Source: Rhodanobacter sp. AS-Z3 (GTDB lineage: Bacteria; Pseudomonadota; Gammaproteobacteria; Xanthomonadales; Rhodanobacteraceae). Taken from it: a stretch of 64,000 bases of DNA. The stretch is taken from assembly GCF_029224025.1 (NCBI RefSeq), contig NZ_CP119392.1:1511001-1575000 (forward strand), in the 5' to 3' direction. This document shows, piece after piece, positions 25,935 to 34,548 of this stretch. The position numbers and the translations under genes were made by a program. The notes under the pieces are model-generated. The model ran no database searches, was not told where the DNA came from, and worked only from the letters and a program-made list of their open reading frames with translations. Position 1 is the stretch's first letter, and each line of letters opens with the position of its first letter.

Positions 25935-27902
25935 TTAGGGTGCGACCGGCACGCCCGGGCCGATGTACTTTTTCAGGAAGGCCTGCAATTTGTTGTAGCG
26001 CTCGATATTGTTTTCTTCGCTGTAGAACCCGTGGCCCTCACCTGGCTTGCTCATCCATTCGTACGGCTTGTGCGCGGCGTCGAGCGCGGCCCGCATGGCC
26101 TTGGCCTGGGCGAACGGTGCGCGCTGGTCATCTTCACCATGAATCAGGAACACCGGCAGGTCGATTTTGCTGGCCAGATTTACCGGCGAGTTGGCGGCCA
26201 GTTCGGCTGGATCGTCACCCATCTGGATGCGCAAAGCGTTGCGACCTGCCTTGCTTTCCTGCGTGTCGCCCTTGGTGTAACGCATGCCCATGTCATAGAT
26301 TCCCGCATAGCCGACGGCGCATTTGAACATGCCAGGCGCCCGAATCGGCGCCATCATTGCCGAGTAGCCGCCGAAACTTGCGCCATAGATGCAGATGCGC
26401 TGTGGATCGGCGTAGTTTTCGGCGATGGCCCATTTCACTGCATCAATCAGGTCCTGCTGAATTCCGGTACCCCATTGGTGGTAGCCGGCTGCCTTGAAGT
26501 TCCCGCCACGGCCACTGGAGCCACGGTAGTTGACCTGCAGAACGAGATAACCACGACTGGCGAGGAACTGGGCATCGTCATCGAAACCCCAGTGATCCGC
26601 CACGTTGATCGGGCCGCCGTGGGGTACCAGCACCATCGGCAACTTCGTCAGGTTGGCCCCCGTTGGAATCGTCAGGATCGCTTCCAGCTCCGTGCCATTG
26701 CTGGCCTTGAAGCGCAGCGGGCGCCGTTCGGCCATCTTTGCCGGATCGATCAATGGCTGGGAGTCGAACAACTTGGTCACTTTGTAATTCGTCGTGTCGA
26801 TCAGGAAGTAGCTGCCGGGATTGCGGTCGCTGCTGACCGAGAACAGCAACGTGCCGCCGTTCTCGCTGAAGTCGATGAAGTGAACATGGCTGCCGGGAAA
26901 TTTCAGACTGAGCGCCCGATGCAGTTTGGCTGGCGCGGAGTTCGCGTCGATATAGGTGAACTGCGGCACGCCGGTGGCCAGCGTGGTGGCAAATGGCTGG
27001 TACGGATACGGGGTGTCCTCGATCGTGCCGATGCTGCCGAAACTGTCACTGGCGAGAACCTTGCGGTTGCCACCATTTTCATCCTGCACGATCAATCTAT
27101 CGGGATCGCCATCAACAGCATGGCGGGCATAAATATGCTGCCGGTCCGGCGTGAGAAAAAGCGGAGTGAAACTGCTGCCGGTTTCAGCGGCGCTCATCTT
27201 CATCCAGCTATTGCCCTGCTGGCGGTAAACCACGTATTCCCAGTCGTCGGTCTGACCATAGGCGTAATGCGCCTTGCCATCTGCGCCGATCATGAACTGC
27301 ATCCCGGGCACCTTGATCTGGCCGACCAGGCGTCGAGAGTTCTTGCTGGTATCGACGTCGTACAGCGTGCTGTAGTCGTTGCTGTCCCAACTGTAGGTGG
27401 TCAGGTAGAAGTGACCGTTGGACGGTGTGGGCGCGCCGTCCGCGAACCCCCAGCCCCGGTCGGTACCGCGCGTACCGGCACGCGAGCTGAATCTGGTCTC
27501 GGGCCCGTAGAGATAGTCCTGGTTCTTGCCGTCGAAATCGGTGGCGATCACTTCACCCGTCGCGGCGGGTTGGTCGATCGAGCCGACCTGCCTGCCCTTG
27601 TCCACCACCAGCCGGGTATTGCTTGCCCAGACAATGCCGATGGCGAGTTCATATTTTGGCAGGCGCAGCAGGCTGACCGGTCTGCTCATGTCACTGACAT
27701 CGTAGACAGCCAGCGCGTGCGAGGAGCCGTCGGCAAAGGTCATGTTGACGGCAAGATGCTTGCCGTCGGGCGAAAGCGTCGGCATGGACAATTGTGCATG
27801 GTGCACAAAGTCTTCCACGGGAATCCGGTCGGCCGCCAGGATGGCGGCAGGCAACAGCAGGCAGGCTGCGGACAGCAAGGTCCGCGCAAAACGAAACGTC
27901 AT
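25935..27902 (-). CDS. Secreted S9 prolyl oligopeptidase-family peptidase (copy 2)
   Basis: The 655-residue product has a signal peptide (about 1-23), propeller and hydrolase domain matching copy 1 along its length: GASFGGYSAMM nucleophile elbow, HGGPIN oxyanion region and catalytic His in GEGHGFYSEE. The two proteins share phrases such as LVLQVNYRGS/VLQVNYRGSGG and GTGIQQDLIDGVKWAI, showing tandem duplication. The start ATG at 27902 has AGGGGGA 6 bases upstream. Both genes and the TonB receptor gene point the same way, suggesting a peptide-scavenging cluster. Confidence 0.9.
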   Translation of the reverse strand: MTFRFARTLLSAACLLLPAAILAADRIPVEDFVHHAQLSMPTLSPDGKHLAVNMTFADGSSHALAVYDVSDMSRPVSLLRLPKYELAIGIVWASNTRLVVDKGRQVGSIDQPAATGEVIATDFDGKNQDYLYGPETRFSSRAGTRGTDRGWGFADGAPTPSNGHFYLTTYSWDSNDYSTLYDVDTSKNSRRLVGQIKVPGMQFMIGADGKAHYAYGQTDDWEYVVYRQQGNSWMKMSAAETGSSFTPLFLTPDRQHIYARHAVDGDPDRLIVQDENGGNRKVLASDSFGSIGTIEDTPYPYQPFATTLATGVPQFTYIDANSAPAKLHRALSLKFPGSHVHFIDFSENGGTLLFSVSSDRNPGSYFLIDTTNYKVTKLFDSQPLIDPAKMAERRPLRFKASNGTELEAILTIPTGANLTKLPMVLVPHGGPINVADHWGFDDDAQFLASRGYLVLQVNYRGSSGRGGNFKAAGYHQWGTGIQQDLIDAVKWAIAENYADPQRICIYGASFGGYSAMMAPIRAPGMFKCAVGYAGIYDMGMRYTKGDTQESKAGRNALRIQMGDDPAELAANSPVNLASKIDLPVFLIHGEDDQRAPFAQAKAMRAALDAAHKPYEWMSKPGEGHGFYSEENNIERYNKLQAFLKKYIGPGVPVAP

Positions 27903-28097
27903 CAAATCCCCCTGAAGCTCCATGAAACCGGTGCGATCGCCTGGAGCCTGGGCGGTCGAGCTGAACGCGGACATCCTTGAAGAAGGTCAAGCAAAAACTT
28001 GCGGCCAGATTCCCCGCCAGGACGACAGGCTTGATTCTATTTCCTGTCAAAGCCCGGCCGAAAGCCCTGCTGATCATCGCTTGCGGCAGTGTCCCGC

Positions 28098-28103
28098 TAC
28101 AAT
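28098..28103 (+). promoter_or_regulatory. Possible -10 box of lgt
   Basis: TACAAT lies 28 bases before the lgt ATG, in the 228-bp divergent gap with the S9 peptidase gene. No good -35 box is found at the standard distance, so the match is only suggestive. Confidence 0.35.
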
Positions 28104-28130
28104 CGGACTTTTTCCGCCCCCCTGGTCGCC

Positions 28131-28943
28131 ATGTCCCAGCCCTACGTCGTCGACATCAACCCCGTGGCATTTCATCTTGGCCCGATCCAGGTGCACTGGT
28201 ATGGGCTGATGTATCTGCTGGGCTTCTTCTTTGTGGCCGTGCTGGGCGAATATCGACGCCGCCGTGGCCGCCTGCCGGTGACGCGTGATGCGCTGGGCGA
28301 CCTGCTGTTCTACGGCATGCTGGGGGTGATTCTTGGCGGGCGCATCTGGTACATGCTGTTCTACGCCGACATCGACTGGATCTGGACCGCGCCGCTCACG
28401 CTATTCAAAGTGTGGGATGGCGGCATGAGTTTTCACGGTGGCCTGCTGGGCGTGCTGGTGGCTGGCTGGTGGTGGTCGCGCAGGCAGAAGCTGCACGTTT
28501 TCGACACCATCGACTTCGTGGCGCCGCTGGTGCCGATCGGCCTGGGGCTGGGGCGATTGGGCAATTTCATCAATGGCGAGTTGTGGGGCAAGCCCAGCGA
28601 TGTTTCGTGGGCGATGATCTTTCCGAGTGCACCCGACCGGCTGCCGCGGCATCCGTCGCAGCTCTACGAGATGTTTCTGGAAGGCGTGGTGATGTTCGTG
28701 GTGCTGTGGCTGGTGTCACTGAAGCCGCGTCCGCGCTACCTGATTTCCGGCTTGTTCGCGCTGCTGTATGGCTGCTTCCGGTTCGCGGTGGAGTTCGTGC
28801 GGGTACCCGATGCCCAGTTGGGCTACCTGTTCGGCACCTCGTGGGTGACCATGGGGCAAATGCAGTCATTGCCGCTGATCGCGGTCGGGCTGGTGCTGAT
28901 CGTGATGTCGCGGCGTGCGCCGACCTTGCCACTGGCCAGCTGA
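28131..28943 (+). CDS. lgt: Prolipoprotein diacylglyceryl transferase
   Basis: A 270-residue membrane enzyme with about seven helices. The Lgt signature [19 protein letters not shown] (about residues 139-157) includes the essential Arg, Asn and Glu; HWYGLMY near residue 21 and RHPSQLYE (about 172) are also conserved. Lgt adds diacylglycerol from phosphatidylglycerol to the lipobox cysteine of prolipoproteins. The ATG at 28131 removes an N-terminal extension that begins at 28089 and lacks conservation. The order lgt-thyA-folA is common in gammaproteobacteria. Confidence 0.95.
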   Translation: MSQPYVVDINPVAFHLGPIQVHWYGLMYLLGFFFVAVLGEYRRRRGRLPVTRDALGDLLFYGMLGVILGGRIWYMLFYADIDWIWTAPLTLFKVWDGGMSFHGGLLGVLVAGWWWSRRQKLHVFDTIDFVAPLVPIGLGLGRLGNFINGELWGKPSDVSWAMIFPSAPDRLPRHPSQLYEMFLEGVVMFVVLWLVSLKPRPRYLISGLFALLYGCFRFAVEFVRVPDAQLGYLFGTSWVTMGQMQSLPLIAVGLVLIVMSRRAPTLPLAS

Positions 28944-28949
28944 TCTGCA

Positions 28950-29057
28950 AGCCGCAGGGCGGGCAGTGCCCGCCGCGCTCGTACCACGATGAGGGGATGG
29001 CGGAGCATCGTATGCTCGGCAAAGCGAAGAACATCGCGCGCGGGTGCGCTCCTACCT
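28950..29057. repeat. REP-like palindrome and degenerate long palindrome before thyA
   Basis: CAGGGCGGGCAGTGCCCGCC lies at about 28956-28975; a degenerate copy of the GCGCACC family (GGAGCATCG ... CGCGCGGGTGCGCTCCTACC) runs from 28986 to about 29057, ending 12 bp before the thyA start. It fills the gap between lgt and thyA and may carry the thyA leader. Confidence 0.6.
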
Positions 29058-29068
29058 ATACTTGGCGG

Positions 29069-29863
29069 ATGCGCGCTTACCTTGATCTGCTTCGCCACGT
29101 TCTCGACCACGGCACCGAAAAGACCGATCGCACCGGCACCGGCACGCGCAGCGTGTTCGGCTGGCAAATGCGGTTCGACCTGAGTCAGGGCTTTCCGCTG
29201 GTCACCACCAAGAAGCTGCACCTGAAGTCGATCGTGCATGAGCTGATCTGGTTCCTGCGCGGGGAAACCAATATCGGTTACCTGAAAGAACATGGCGTGC
29301 GCATCTGGGATGAGTGGGCCGACGAGAACGGCGACCTTGGCCCGGTGTATGGCGAGCAATGGCGAGCCTGGCGCACGGCGGATGGTGGCGTGGTCGATCA
29401 GATCGCATGGGTAATCGACGAAATCCGGCGCAATCCGGATTCGCGACGGCTGATCGTCAACGCCTGGAACGTCGGCGAGCTGCCGAAGATGGCGTTGCTG
29501 CCATGCCACACGATGTTCCAGTTCTACGTGGCCGATGGAAAACTCAGCTGCCAGTTGTACCAGCGTTCGGGCGACATCTTTCTTGGCATACCGTTCAACA
29601 TCGCCAGTTACGCGTTGCTCACCCACATGGTCGCCCAGGTTTGCGGGCTAGGAGTGGGCGACTTCGTGCACACGCTCGGTGATGCACATTTGTACAACAA
29701 CCATCTGGATCAGGCTCGGCTGCAATTGAGCCGCAACGAGCTGCCCTTGCCGCAGCTTCGGCTCAATCGTGAGGTGCAGTCGATTTTCGATTTCCGTTAC
29801 GAAGACATCGCGATCGAGGGTTATCAGTCGCACCCGGCGATCAAGGCGGCGGTGGCGGTTTAA
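29069..29863 (+). CDS. thyA: Thymidylate synthase
   Basis: 264 residues, the exact length of the Escherichia coli enzyme. Catalytic Cys146 is in [32 protein letters not shown] (21-38), GPVYGEQWR (91-99) and [17 protein letters not shown] are invariant blocks. It methylates dUMP using methylene-tetrahydrofolate. A much longer frame starts at 28412 inside lgt in another phase, but only the ATG at 29069 gives the conserved start [15 protein letters not shown]. folA follows, matching the product dihydrofolate with the enzyme that recycles it. Confidence 0.96.
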   Translation: MRAYLDLLRHVLDHGTEKTDRTGTGTRSVFGWQMRFDLSQGFPLVTTKKLHLKSIVHELIWFLRGETNIGYLKEHGVRIWDEWADENGDLGPVYGEQWRAWRTADGGVVDQIAWVIDEIRRNPDSRRLIVNAWNVGELPKMALLPCHTMFQFYVADGKLSCQLYQRSGDIFLGIPFNIASYALLTHMVAQVCGLGVGDFVHTLGDAHLYNNHLDQARLQLSRNELPLPQLRLNREVQSIFDFRYEDIAIEGYQSHPAIKAAVAV

Positions 29864-30007
29864 CGGCAGGGCGAGGCTGTTCGGCGGATCTGCTCCGCCG
29901 GCACTGCTGATCCGGTGTCGGTCCGGTTTGCTAAGATGCATGGCAATAAGCGGCCGCTCCCGTCGGTGCGGGCCGCGCCCCGTAATCAAACCTCGCAAGG
30001 ACTTTCC
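29864..30007 (+). promoter_or_regulatory. thyA-folA gap with a short palindrome
   Basis: The gap contains GGCGGATCTGCTCCGCC (about 29889-29905), a short hairpin that may terminate or attenuate transcription between thyA and folA. No promoter is recognised. Confidence 0.35.
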
Positions 30008-30496
30008 ATGGCCATTTCGCTGATTGCCGCACTTGATGAAAACCTCGCGATTGGCCGCAAAGGGCAGTTGCCCTGGCACTTGCCCGACGATCTTCGCTGG
30101 TTCAAGCAGCTGACTACCGGCAAGAACATCCTGATGGGCTACAACACCGCATTGTCGATCGGCCGTGCGCTGCCCGATCGGGTCAACATGGTGCTCAGTC
30201 GTCGCCATGAGGCACCGTTTGAGGGGCAGATCACCGTGCGCTCGGTCGAAGAAGCGCAGGCGCGTTGCGATAACACCGGGTTGATGGTGATTGGTGGCGG
30301 GATGGTATTCAGCGAGGCGTTGCCGCGCGCGCGCCGAATGTACCTCACCTGGGTCAGTGCGGCGATCGATGGCGCGGACACGTTCTTCCCTGGGGTGCAT
30401 TTCACCGACTGGACCGAGGTTTCGCGCGTGCACCACAAGGCCGATGCCAACCACGCCTACGACTTCGACATGGTTGAATACCTGCGCAACGCCTGA
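30008..30496 (+). CDS. folA: Dihydrofolate reductase
   Basis: A 162-residue enzyme with the DHFR landmarks: SLIAALDENLAIGRKGQLPWHLPDDL (active-site acid Asp28 region), LMGYNTALSIGR (NADPH-binding) and VIGGGMVFSEALP. It reduces dihydrofolate to tetrahydrofolate. AAGGACTTTCC precedes the ATG. The usual MGRxTxxS motif reads MGYNTALSIG, a mild deviation. It lies 144 bp downstream of thyA. Confidence 0.93.
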   Translation: MAISLIAALDENLAIGRKGQLPWHLPDDLRWFKQLTTGKNILMGYNTALSIGRALPDRVNMVLSRRHEAPFEGQITVRSVEEAQARCDNTGLMVIGGGMVFSEALPRARRMYLTWVSAAIDGADTFFPGVHFTDWTEVSRVHHKADANHAYDFDMVEYLRNA

Positions 30497-30501
30497 CGTT
30501 A

Positions 30502-31461
30502 ATGCCGGTCGAGGTCAAGTCGGTCATGCATGTCATGGCCGCCACGCTGTTTGATGCCTTGGGTCGCGTGCTGCTGGCGCAGAGACCCGTTGGCAAGCAC
30601 CTGGCAGGGATGTGGGAATTCCCCGGAGGCAAGCTTGAGCCGGGAGAAACTCCGATGGATGGACTGGCCCGCGAATTGCGCGAAGAAATTGGCGTCACCT
30701 TGCTGCGCGCCGATCCGCTGATTCGCGTGCCATGCCATTACCCCGATCGCGAGTTGCTGCTCGACACCTGGACCAGCGAGCAGTGGGAAGGCCAGCCGCA
30801 ATCGCTGGAAGGGCAGGCCCTGCAGTGGGTGTTGCCCGAGCAAATCGATCCGTCCATTCTCACCCGTGGTGACCGCGCGATTCTGCAGGCCTTGCGCCTG
30901 CCATCGCGCTACGCCATCACGCCGGCCCAGGTGCCGCCGGCGCAGGTCGGCATCTGGTTCGAGCGGATCGGTCACGCCATTCAGCACAGTGCACAACTGG
31001 TGCAACTTCATTTACCGCTGTGGCCGCGCGAACAGGTTCGCGAGTTGGCCGCTGCCTTGTTGCCCATAGCCCAACGGCACGGCTCGCAACTGCTGCTCGA
31101 TGGTGACATTGAAGGCGCACAACGGCTGGGCATCGGCGTGCAGCTGAACAGTCGGGAACTGGTAGCGCTTTCCGAACGACCGTTGCCGTTGGCGCAACTG
31201 GTCGGCGTCAGTTGCCACGACGCCCCCAGCCTCGCACGAGCCGAACTGCTGGCGGTCGATTTTGCGACGTTGGCACCGGTTGCCGCTACGCCCAGTCATC
31301 TGCAGACTTTGCCACTGGGTTGGCAGGCCTTTCATGTATTGGCGGAAGCGGCGGCGCTGCCCGTATATGCATTGGGTGGCCTTGCTCCGTCGGACATCGC
31401 CGAGGCTCGGCGCAACAGCGCCCAAGGTGTTGCCGGCAGCCGCGAATTCTGGTCGCAGTAG
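30502..31461 (+). CDS. mutT: Nudix hydrolase (MutT-like) fused to ThiE-like domain
   Basis: The 319-residue protein has a Nudix domain (about 8-130) with the box GGKLEPGETPMDGLARELREEIG (Gly/Glu pattern GX5EX7REUXEEXGU, about 42-64) and a C-terminal TIM-barrel like thiamine-phosphate synthase (about 138-319; RYAITP start, ALGGLAPSDI). This fusion is known in gammaproteobacteria. The first domain should hydrolyse 8-oxo-dGTP; the second may be a relic or moonlighting domain, as the usual ThiE active-site blocks are weak. It starts 5 bp after folA. The TAG stop (31459-31461) lies inside a palindromic repeat. Confidence 0.87.
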   Translation: MPVEVKSVMHVMAATLFDALGRVLLAQRPVGKHLAGMWEFPGGKLEPGETPMDGLARELREEIGVTLLRADPLIRVPCHYPDRELLLDTWTSEQWEGQPQSLEGQALQWVLPEQIDPSILTRGDRAILQALRLPSRYAITPAQVPPAQVGIWFERIGHAIQHSAQLVQLHLPLWPREQVRELAAALLPIAQRHGSQLLLDGDIEGAQRLGIGVQLNSRELVALSERPLPLAQLVGVSCHDAPSLARAELLAVDFATLAPVAATPSHLQTLPLGWQAFHVLAEAAALPVYALGGLAPSDIAEARRNSAQGVAGSREFWSQ

Positions 31462-31527
31462 CAGCGCACCCGGTGCGCGATGCTCTTTTGTAATCGACGG
31501 GCATCGCGCACAGGGTGCGCTCCTACG
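31458..31527. repeat. Long palindrome supplying stop codons to two convergent genes
   Basis: GTAGCAGCGCACCCGGTGCG and CGCACAGGGTGCGCTCCTAC form the arms around a loop of about 25 bases. The TAG of the left end is the stop of the Nudix-ThiE gene and the TAG of the right end, on the other strand, is the stop of coaE. The hairpin may also act as a bidirectional terminator. Confidence 0.85.
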
Positions 31528-32143
31528 TGTCGCAGCTGGCGAGCGCCAGATAGCGCTGGTGAAGTTCGGCGACAGCCTGATCGAGTAATGCTTCGTCGCC
31601 ACTGTTATCGATCACGTCGTCGGCGATGGCCAGGCGATCGGCGCGGGTGGCCTGTTGTGCAAGCATGCGCCGGGCCAGGCTGTCGTCGATCCCGTCGCGG
31701 GCCACCAGTCGTGCAAGTTGCGTGGCTGCCGGCGCGTCGACCACCAGAATGCGATCAACCCAGCGGTAGTGATCCCTGTTCTCGGCCAACAGGGGGAGAG
31801 CCAACAGGCAATACGCACCGCGCTCAGCCCGTGCCCGATCGCGCAGCCATTGCCGCACGCGCGGATGAATGATGGCTTCCAGTGCCAGGCGTGCGCTGGG
31901 ATCGGCGAACACGCGCTGGCGCATGGCGGCACGATTCAGATGACCAGAATCATCCAACACCTCGTCACCAAAGGCCGCAACGATTTCGGTTAGCCCGCTG
32001 CTGCCCGGTGCAATCACCTCACGTGCCGCCACATCGGCATCATGCACGTGCACGCCCAGCGCCTCGAAGCGTCGGGCAACCGCACTCTTGCCCGACGCTA
32101 TGCCGCCGGTCAGGGCGATCACCATGGCGGGCCCAGCGGTCAT
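31523..32143 (-). CDS. coaE: Dephospho-CoA kinase
   Basis: 206 residues with P-loop GGIASGKS (13-20), the CoA-binding HDADVAAREV region and IIHPRVRQWL, all typical of CoaE, which catalyses the last step of CoA synthesis. The ATG at 32143 overlaps the pilD stop (ATGA), consistent with translational coupling; ATG at 32125 is an alternative nearer the conserved domain. The order pilD-coaE is a frequent Pseudomonas/Xanthomonas arrangement. The stop is in the repeat at 31458-31527. Confidence 0.93.
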   Translation of the reverse strand: MTAGPAMVIALTGGIASGKSAVARRFEALGVHVHDADVAAREVIAPGSSGLTEIVAAFGDEVLDDSGHLNRAAMRQRVFADPSARLALEAIIHPRVRQWLRDRARAERGAYCLLALPLLAENRDHYRWVDRILVVDAPAATQLARLVARDGIDDSLARRMLAQQATRADRLAIADDVIDNSGDEALLDQAVAELHQRYLALASCDT

Positions 32144-32997
32144 CGCATGCCGGTCAGATGCAGATAGCCATCCAGCAAATTCGGCCCGGCGACAAACCAG
32201 ACCCAGCCGGCAGCGGCGATGAACGGCCCGAAGGGCATCGGGATGTCACGCTCATGCTTGCGTAGTGCAATCAGACTGCCGCCCACCACGGCGCCGATCA
32301 GCGATGACAGCAGCACGATCGGCAAGATCGCGATGGGCCCCATCCATGCGCCCAGTGCCGCCAGCAGTTTGAAGTCGCCGTGGCCCATGCCCTCCTTGCC
32401 GGTGAGCAGTTTGAATGCCCAATACACGCTCCACAGGCTCAGATAGCCGATGGCGGCGGCGAGGATCGCCGTGGGTGCATCGATGAACATCGGCAGCAGC
32501 GACAACAGCAAACCCAGCCACAGCAGCGGGAAGGTCAACTGGTCAGGCAGTAACTGGGTACGGAAATCGATGCCGGAAAGCGCAATCAAGGTCCAGGTGA
32601 AACCCAGCCCGGCCAGCCCGGTCCAGGTGGGTCCGAATTTCCACACGATCACAGCGCTCAGCACGCCGCTGAGCAGTTCGACCAGCGGATACTGGATCGA
32701 GATGGCGGTTTTGCAGTAACGGCAGCGTCCGCCCAGCAGCAGCCAGCCAAGCAGCGGGATGTTGTCCAGCGCTGATAATGGATGTTTGCAATGCGGGCAG
32801 TGCGAGGGTTCGCGCACGATGCCGGGCGGCAAGGGCTCTGCGTCGGCATGAATTTCCAGTACATCGCGCGCTTCGCGTCGCCATGCGGCGGCCATGCGTT
32901 CGGGCAGGCGCAAGATCACCACGTTGAGGAAGCTGCCCACCAGCAGACCCAGTACGGCGGCCAGGGCGATCCAGACGGCGAAGGGAAGTTCGGGCAT
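32140..32997 (-). CDS. pilD: Type IV prepilin peptidase/N-methyltransferase
   Basis: A 285-residue membrane aspartyl protease. The cytoplasmic loop has two CxxC pairs (Cys67/Cys70, Cys92/Cys95) typical of the zinc site in methylating prepilin peptidases. The catalytic aspartates are Asp144 (SGIDFRTQLLPD) and Asp208 in GMGHGDFK, the GxGD motif. It cleaves the leader of type IV pilins (here genes at 54055-54489 and 54922-55350) and methylates the new N-terminal Phe. coaE follows with overlapping start and stop. Confidence 0.95.
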   Translation of the reverse strand: MPELPFAVWIALAAVLGLLVGSFLNVVILRLPERMAAAWRREARDVLEIHADAEPLPPGIVREPSHCPHCKHPLSALDNIPLLGWLLLGGRCRYCKTAISIQYPLVELLSGVLSAVIVWKFGPTWTGLAGLGFTWTLIALSGIDFRTQLLPDQLTFPLLWLGLLLSLLPMFIDAPTAILAAAIGYLSLWSVYWAFKLLTGKEGMGHGDFKLLAALGAWMGPIAILPIVLLSSLIGAVVGGSLIALRKHERDIPMPFGPFIAAAGWVWFVAGPNLLDGYLHLTGMR

Positions 32998-33044
32998 GCG
33001 TCAGCCTTGTGTTCAGAGCCTCTCGGCTTGGGTTACCCGCAGGA

Positions 33045-33110
33045 GCAGGGCGGGCAGTACCCGCCCTGCGAAGCATTTCGCCACGGTAGGGCGGGCACTG
33101 CCCGCGGGCT
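33045..33110. repeat. REP-like palindrome pair between pilC and pilD
   Basis: GCAGGGCGGGCAGTACCCGCCCTGC (about 33048-33072) and GTAGGGCGGGCACTGCCCGC (about 33086-33105) fill most of the 137-bp gap. A hairpin here could lower or protect downstream pilD mRNA. Confidence 0.75.
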
Positions 33111-33134
33111 TCTGCGCTGTAGCTGAGGTGCGTG

Positions 33135-34406
33135 TCAGACCGTGCCGGCGAGTTTGAAGATCGGCAAGTACAGCGCCACCACCATGCCGCCGACGATACC
33201 GCCGAGCACGACCATGATGATCGGCTCGAGCAGGGTCGACAGGGTATCGACCGCGTTCTCCACTTCTTCTTCGTAGAACTCGGCGACCTTGAACAGCATG
33301 TTGTCCAGTGCACCGGATTCTTCACCGATGGCGGTCATCTGCACCACCATGTTCGGGAACAGTCCGGTCTGCTTCATCGCCAGTTGCAGCTGATGGCCGA
33401 CCGAAATGTCGTCACGCATCTGCCGCACGGCGTCACCATAAACGATGCTGCCGGTGGCACCGGCCACGGCGTCCAGCGCCTCGACCAGTGGCACGCCGGC
33501 GCGGAAAGTGACGCCCAGCGTGCGTGAAAAACGGGCAATGGCGGAGTTGCGTATGATATTGCCCATCACCGGCATTTTCAGTGACAGCCGGTCGAGGAAG
33601 TGGGCGAACTTCAGCGAACGCTTCTTGGCCATGATGATCGCGGTGATGCTGCCGATGATGATGCCGATCACCAGCCACCAGTAGCTCTGCATGAACTCCG
33701 ACATGCTCACCAACACCTGGGTCGGTGCGGGCAGGTCGGCACCGGCATCCTGGAAGGTTTTGGTGAACACCGGCACCACGAACAGCAGCATGATCAGCAT
33801 GACCAGGAACACCACGGCCAACACCATCATCGGGTAGAACAGCGCTTTTTTGATCTTCTTCTTGATCGCCTCGGTGCGTTCCTTGTACGTGGCTACGGTG
33901 TCCAGCACCGTATCCAGCACACCGGAGGCTTCGCCAGCGTGTACCAGGTTGCAGTAGAGCTCATCGAACTGCACGGGGTAGCGGCCAAGCGCTTCATGCA
34001 GCGAGGCGCCGCCTTCGATGTTCTGCTTTACATCCAGCAGGATATTCTTGAAACGGGGGTTCTTCTGGCCGTCCGCAATGATGTCGAAGGACTGCACCAT
34101 GGGTACGCCGGAGGCCATCATGGTGGCGATCTGGCGGCTGAAAATGGCCACGTCACCCGGTTTCACCGTGCTTCCGGTGCTGCCGAACAGCGGTTTGGAA
34201 CGCTCGCGCACCGTTTGCGGGTTCATGCCCTGGCGGCGTAGTTCCGCCTTTACCAGTGAGGCATTCTTCGCCGGCATGTCGCCTTTCATGCGCTTGCCGC
34301 GCTTGTCCAGCGCCACCCACTCATACGTGGTCAGCTTGCTGACTTCGCTGCGTTGAGCGCCGAGCGCCCGTGCCTTGTCGATATTCGTTGCGGTAGCCGT
34401 GGCCAT
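33135..34406 (-). CDS. pilC: Type IV pilus inner-membrane platform protein
   Basis: A 423-residue GspF-family protein with two cytoplasmic T2SSF domains (about 80-200 and 285-405) and three or four membrane helices. Phrases such as FSRQIATMMASGVPMVQSFDI and FSRTLGVTFRAGVPLVEALDAV are the family repeats. It anchors the PilB ATPase to the growing pilus. The ATG at 34406 has GGGGGAAG 6 bases upstream. It follows pilB after 142 bp. Confidence 0.94.
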   Translation of the reverse strand: MATATATNIDKARALGAQRSEVSKLTTYEWVALDKRGKRMKGDMPAKNASLVKAELRRQGMNPQTVRERSKPLFGSTGSTVKPGDVAIFSRQIATMMASGVPMVQSFDIIADGQKNPRFKNILLDVKQNIEGGASLHEALGRYPVQFDELYCNLVHAGEASGVLDTVLDTVATYKERTEAIKKKIKKALFYPMMVLAVVFLVMLIMLLFVVPVFTKTFQDAGADLPAPTQVLVSMSEFMQSYWWLVIGIIIGSITAIIMAKKRSLKFAHFLDRLSLKMPVMGNIIRNSAIARFSRTLGVTFRAGVPLVEALDAVAGATGSIVYGDAVRQMRDDISVGHQLQLAMKQTGLFPNMVVQMTAIGEESGALDNMLFKVAEFYEEEVENAVDTLSTLLEPIIMVVLGGIVGGMVVALYLPIFKLAGTV

Positions 34407-34548
34407 GCGCATCTTCCCCCAGTGGTCCAGTCCTGGCGCCGTCCCCGCGGGCGGCAACCAAGGTATTGGACAAGCTTATGTCATTTTACCGACGCCAAAC
34501 CGTGGCGCCGGACGCAACTTCAGTGCAACGGCGGTCGCATTCGCAAAC

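Noticed and set aside
28412..29068. Upstream part of the 483-codon frame that includes thyA
   Set aside because: It overlaps lgt in a different frame and has no relation to thymidylate synthase; the family begins exactly at the ATG at 29069.
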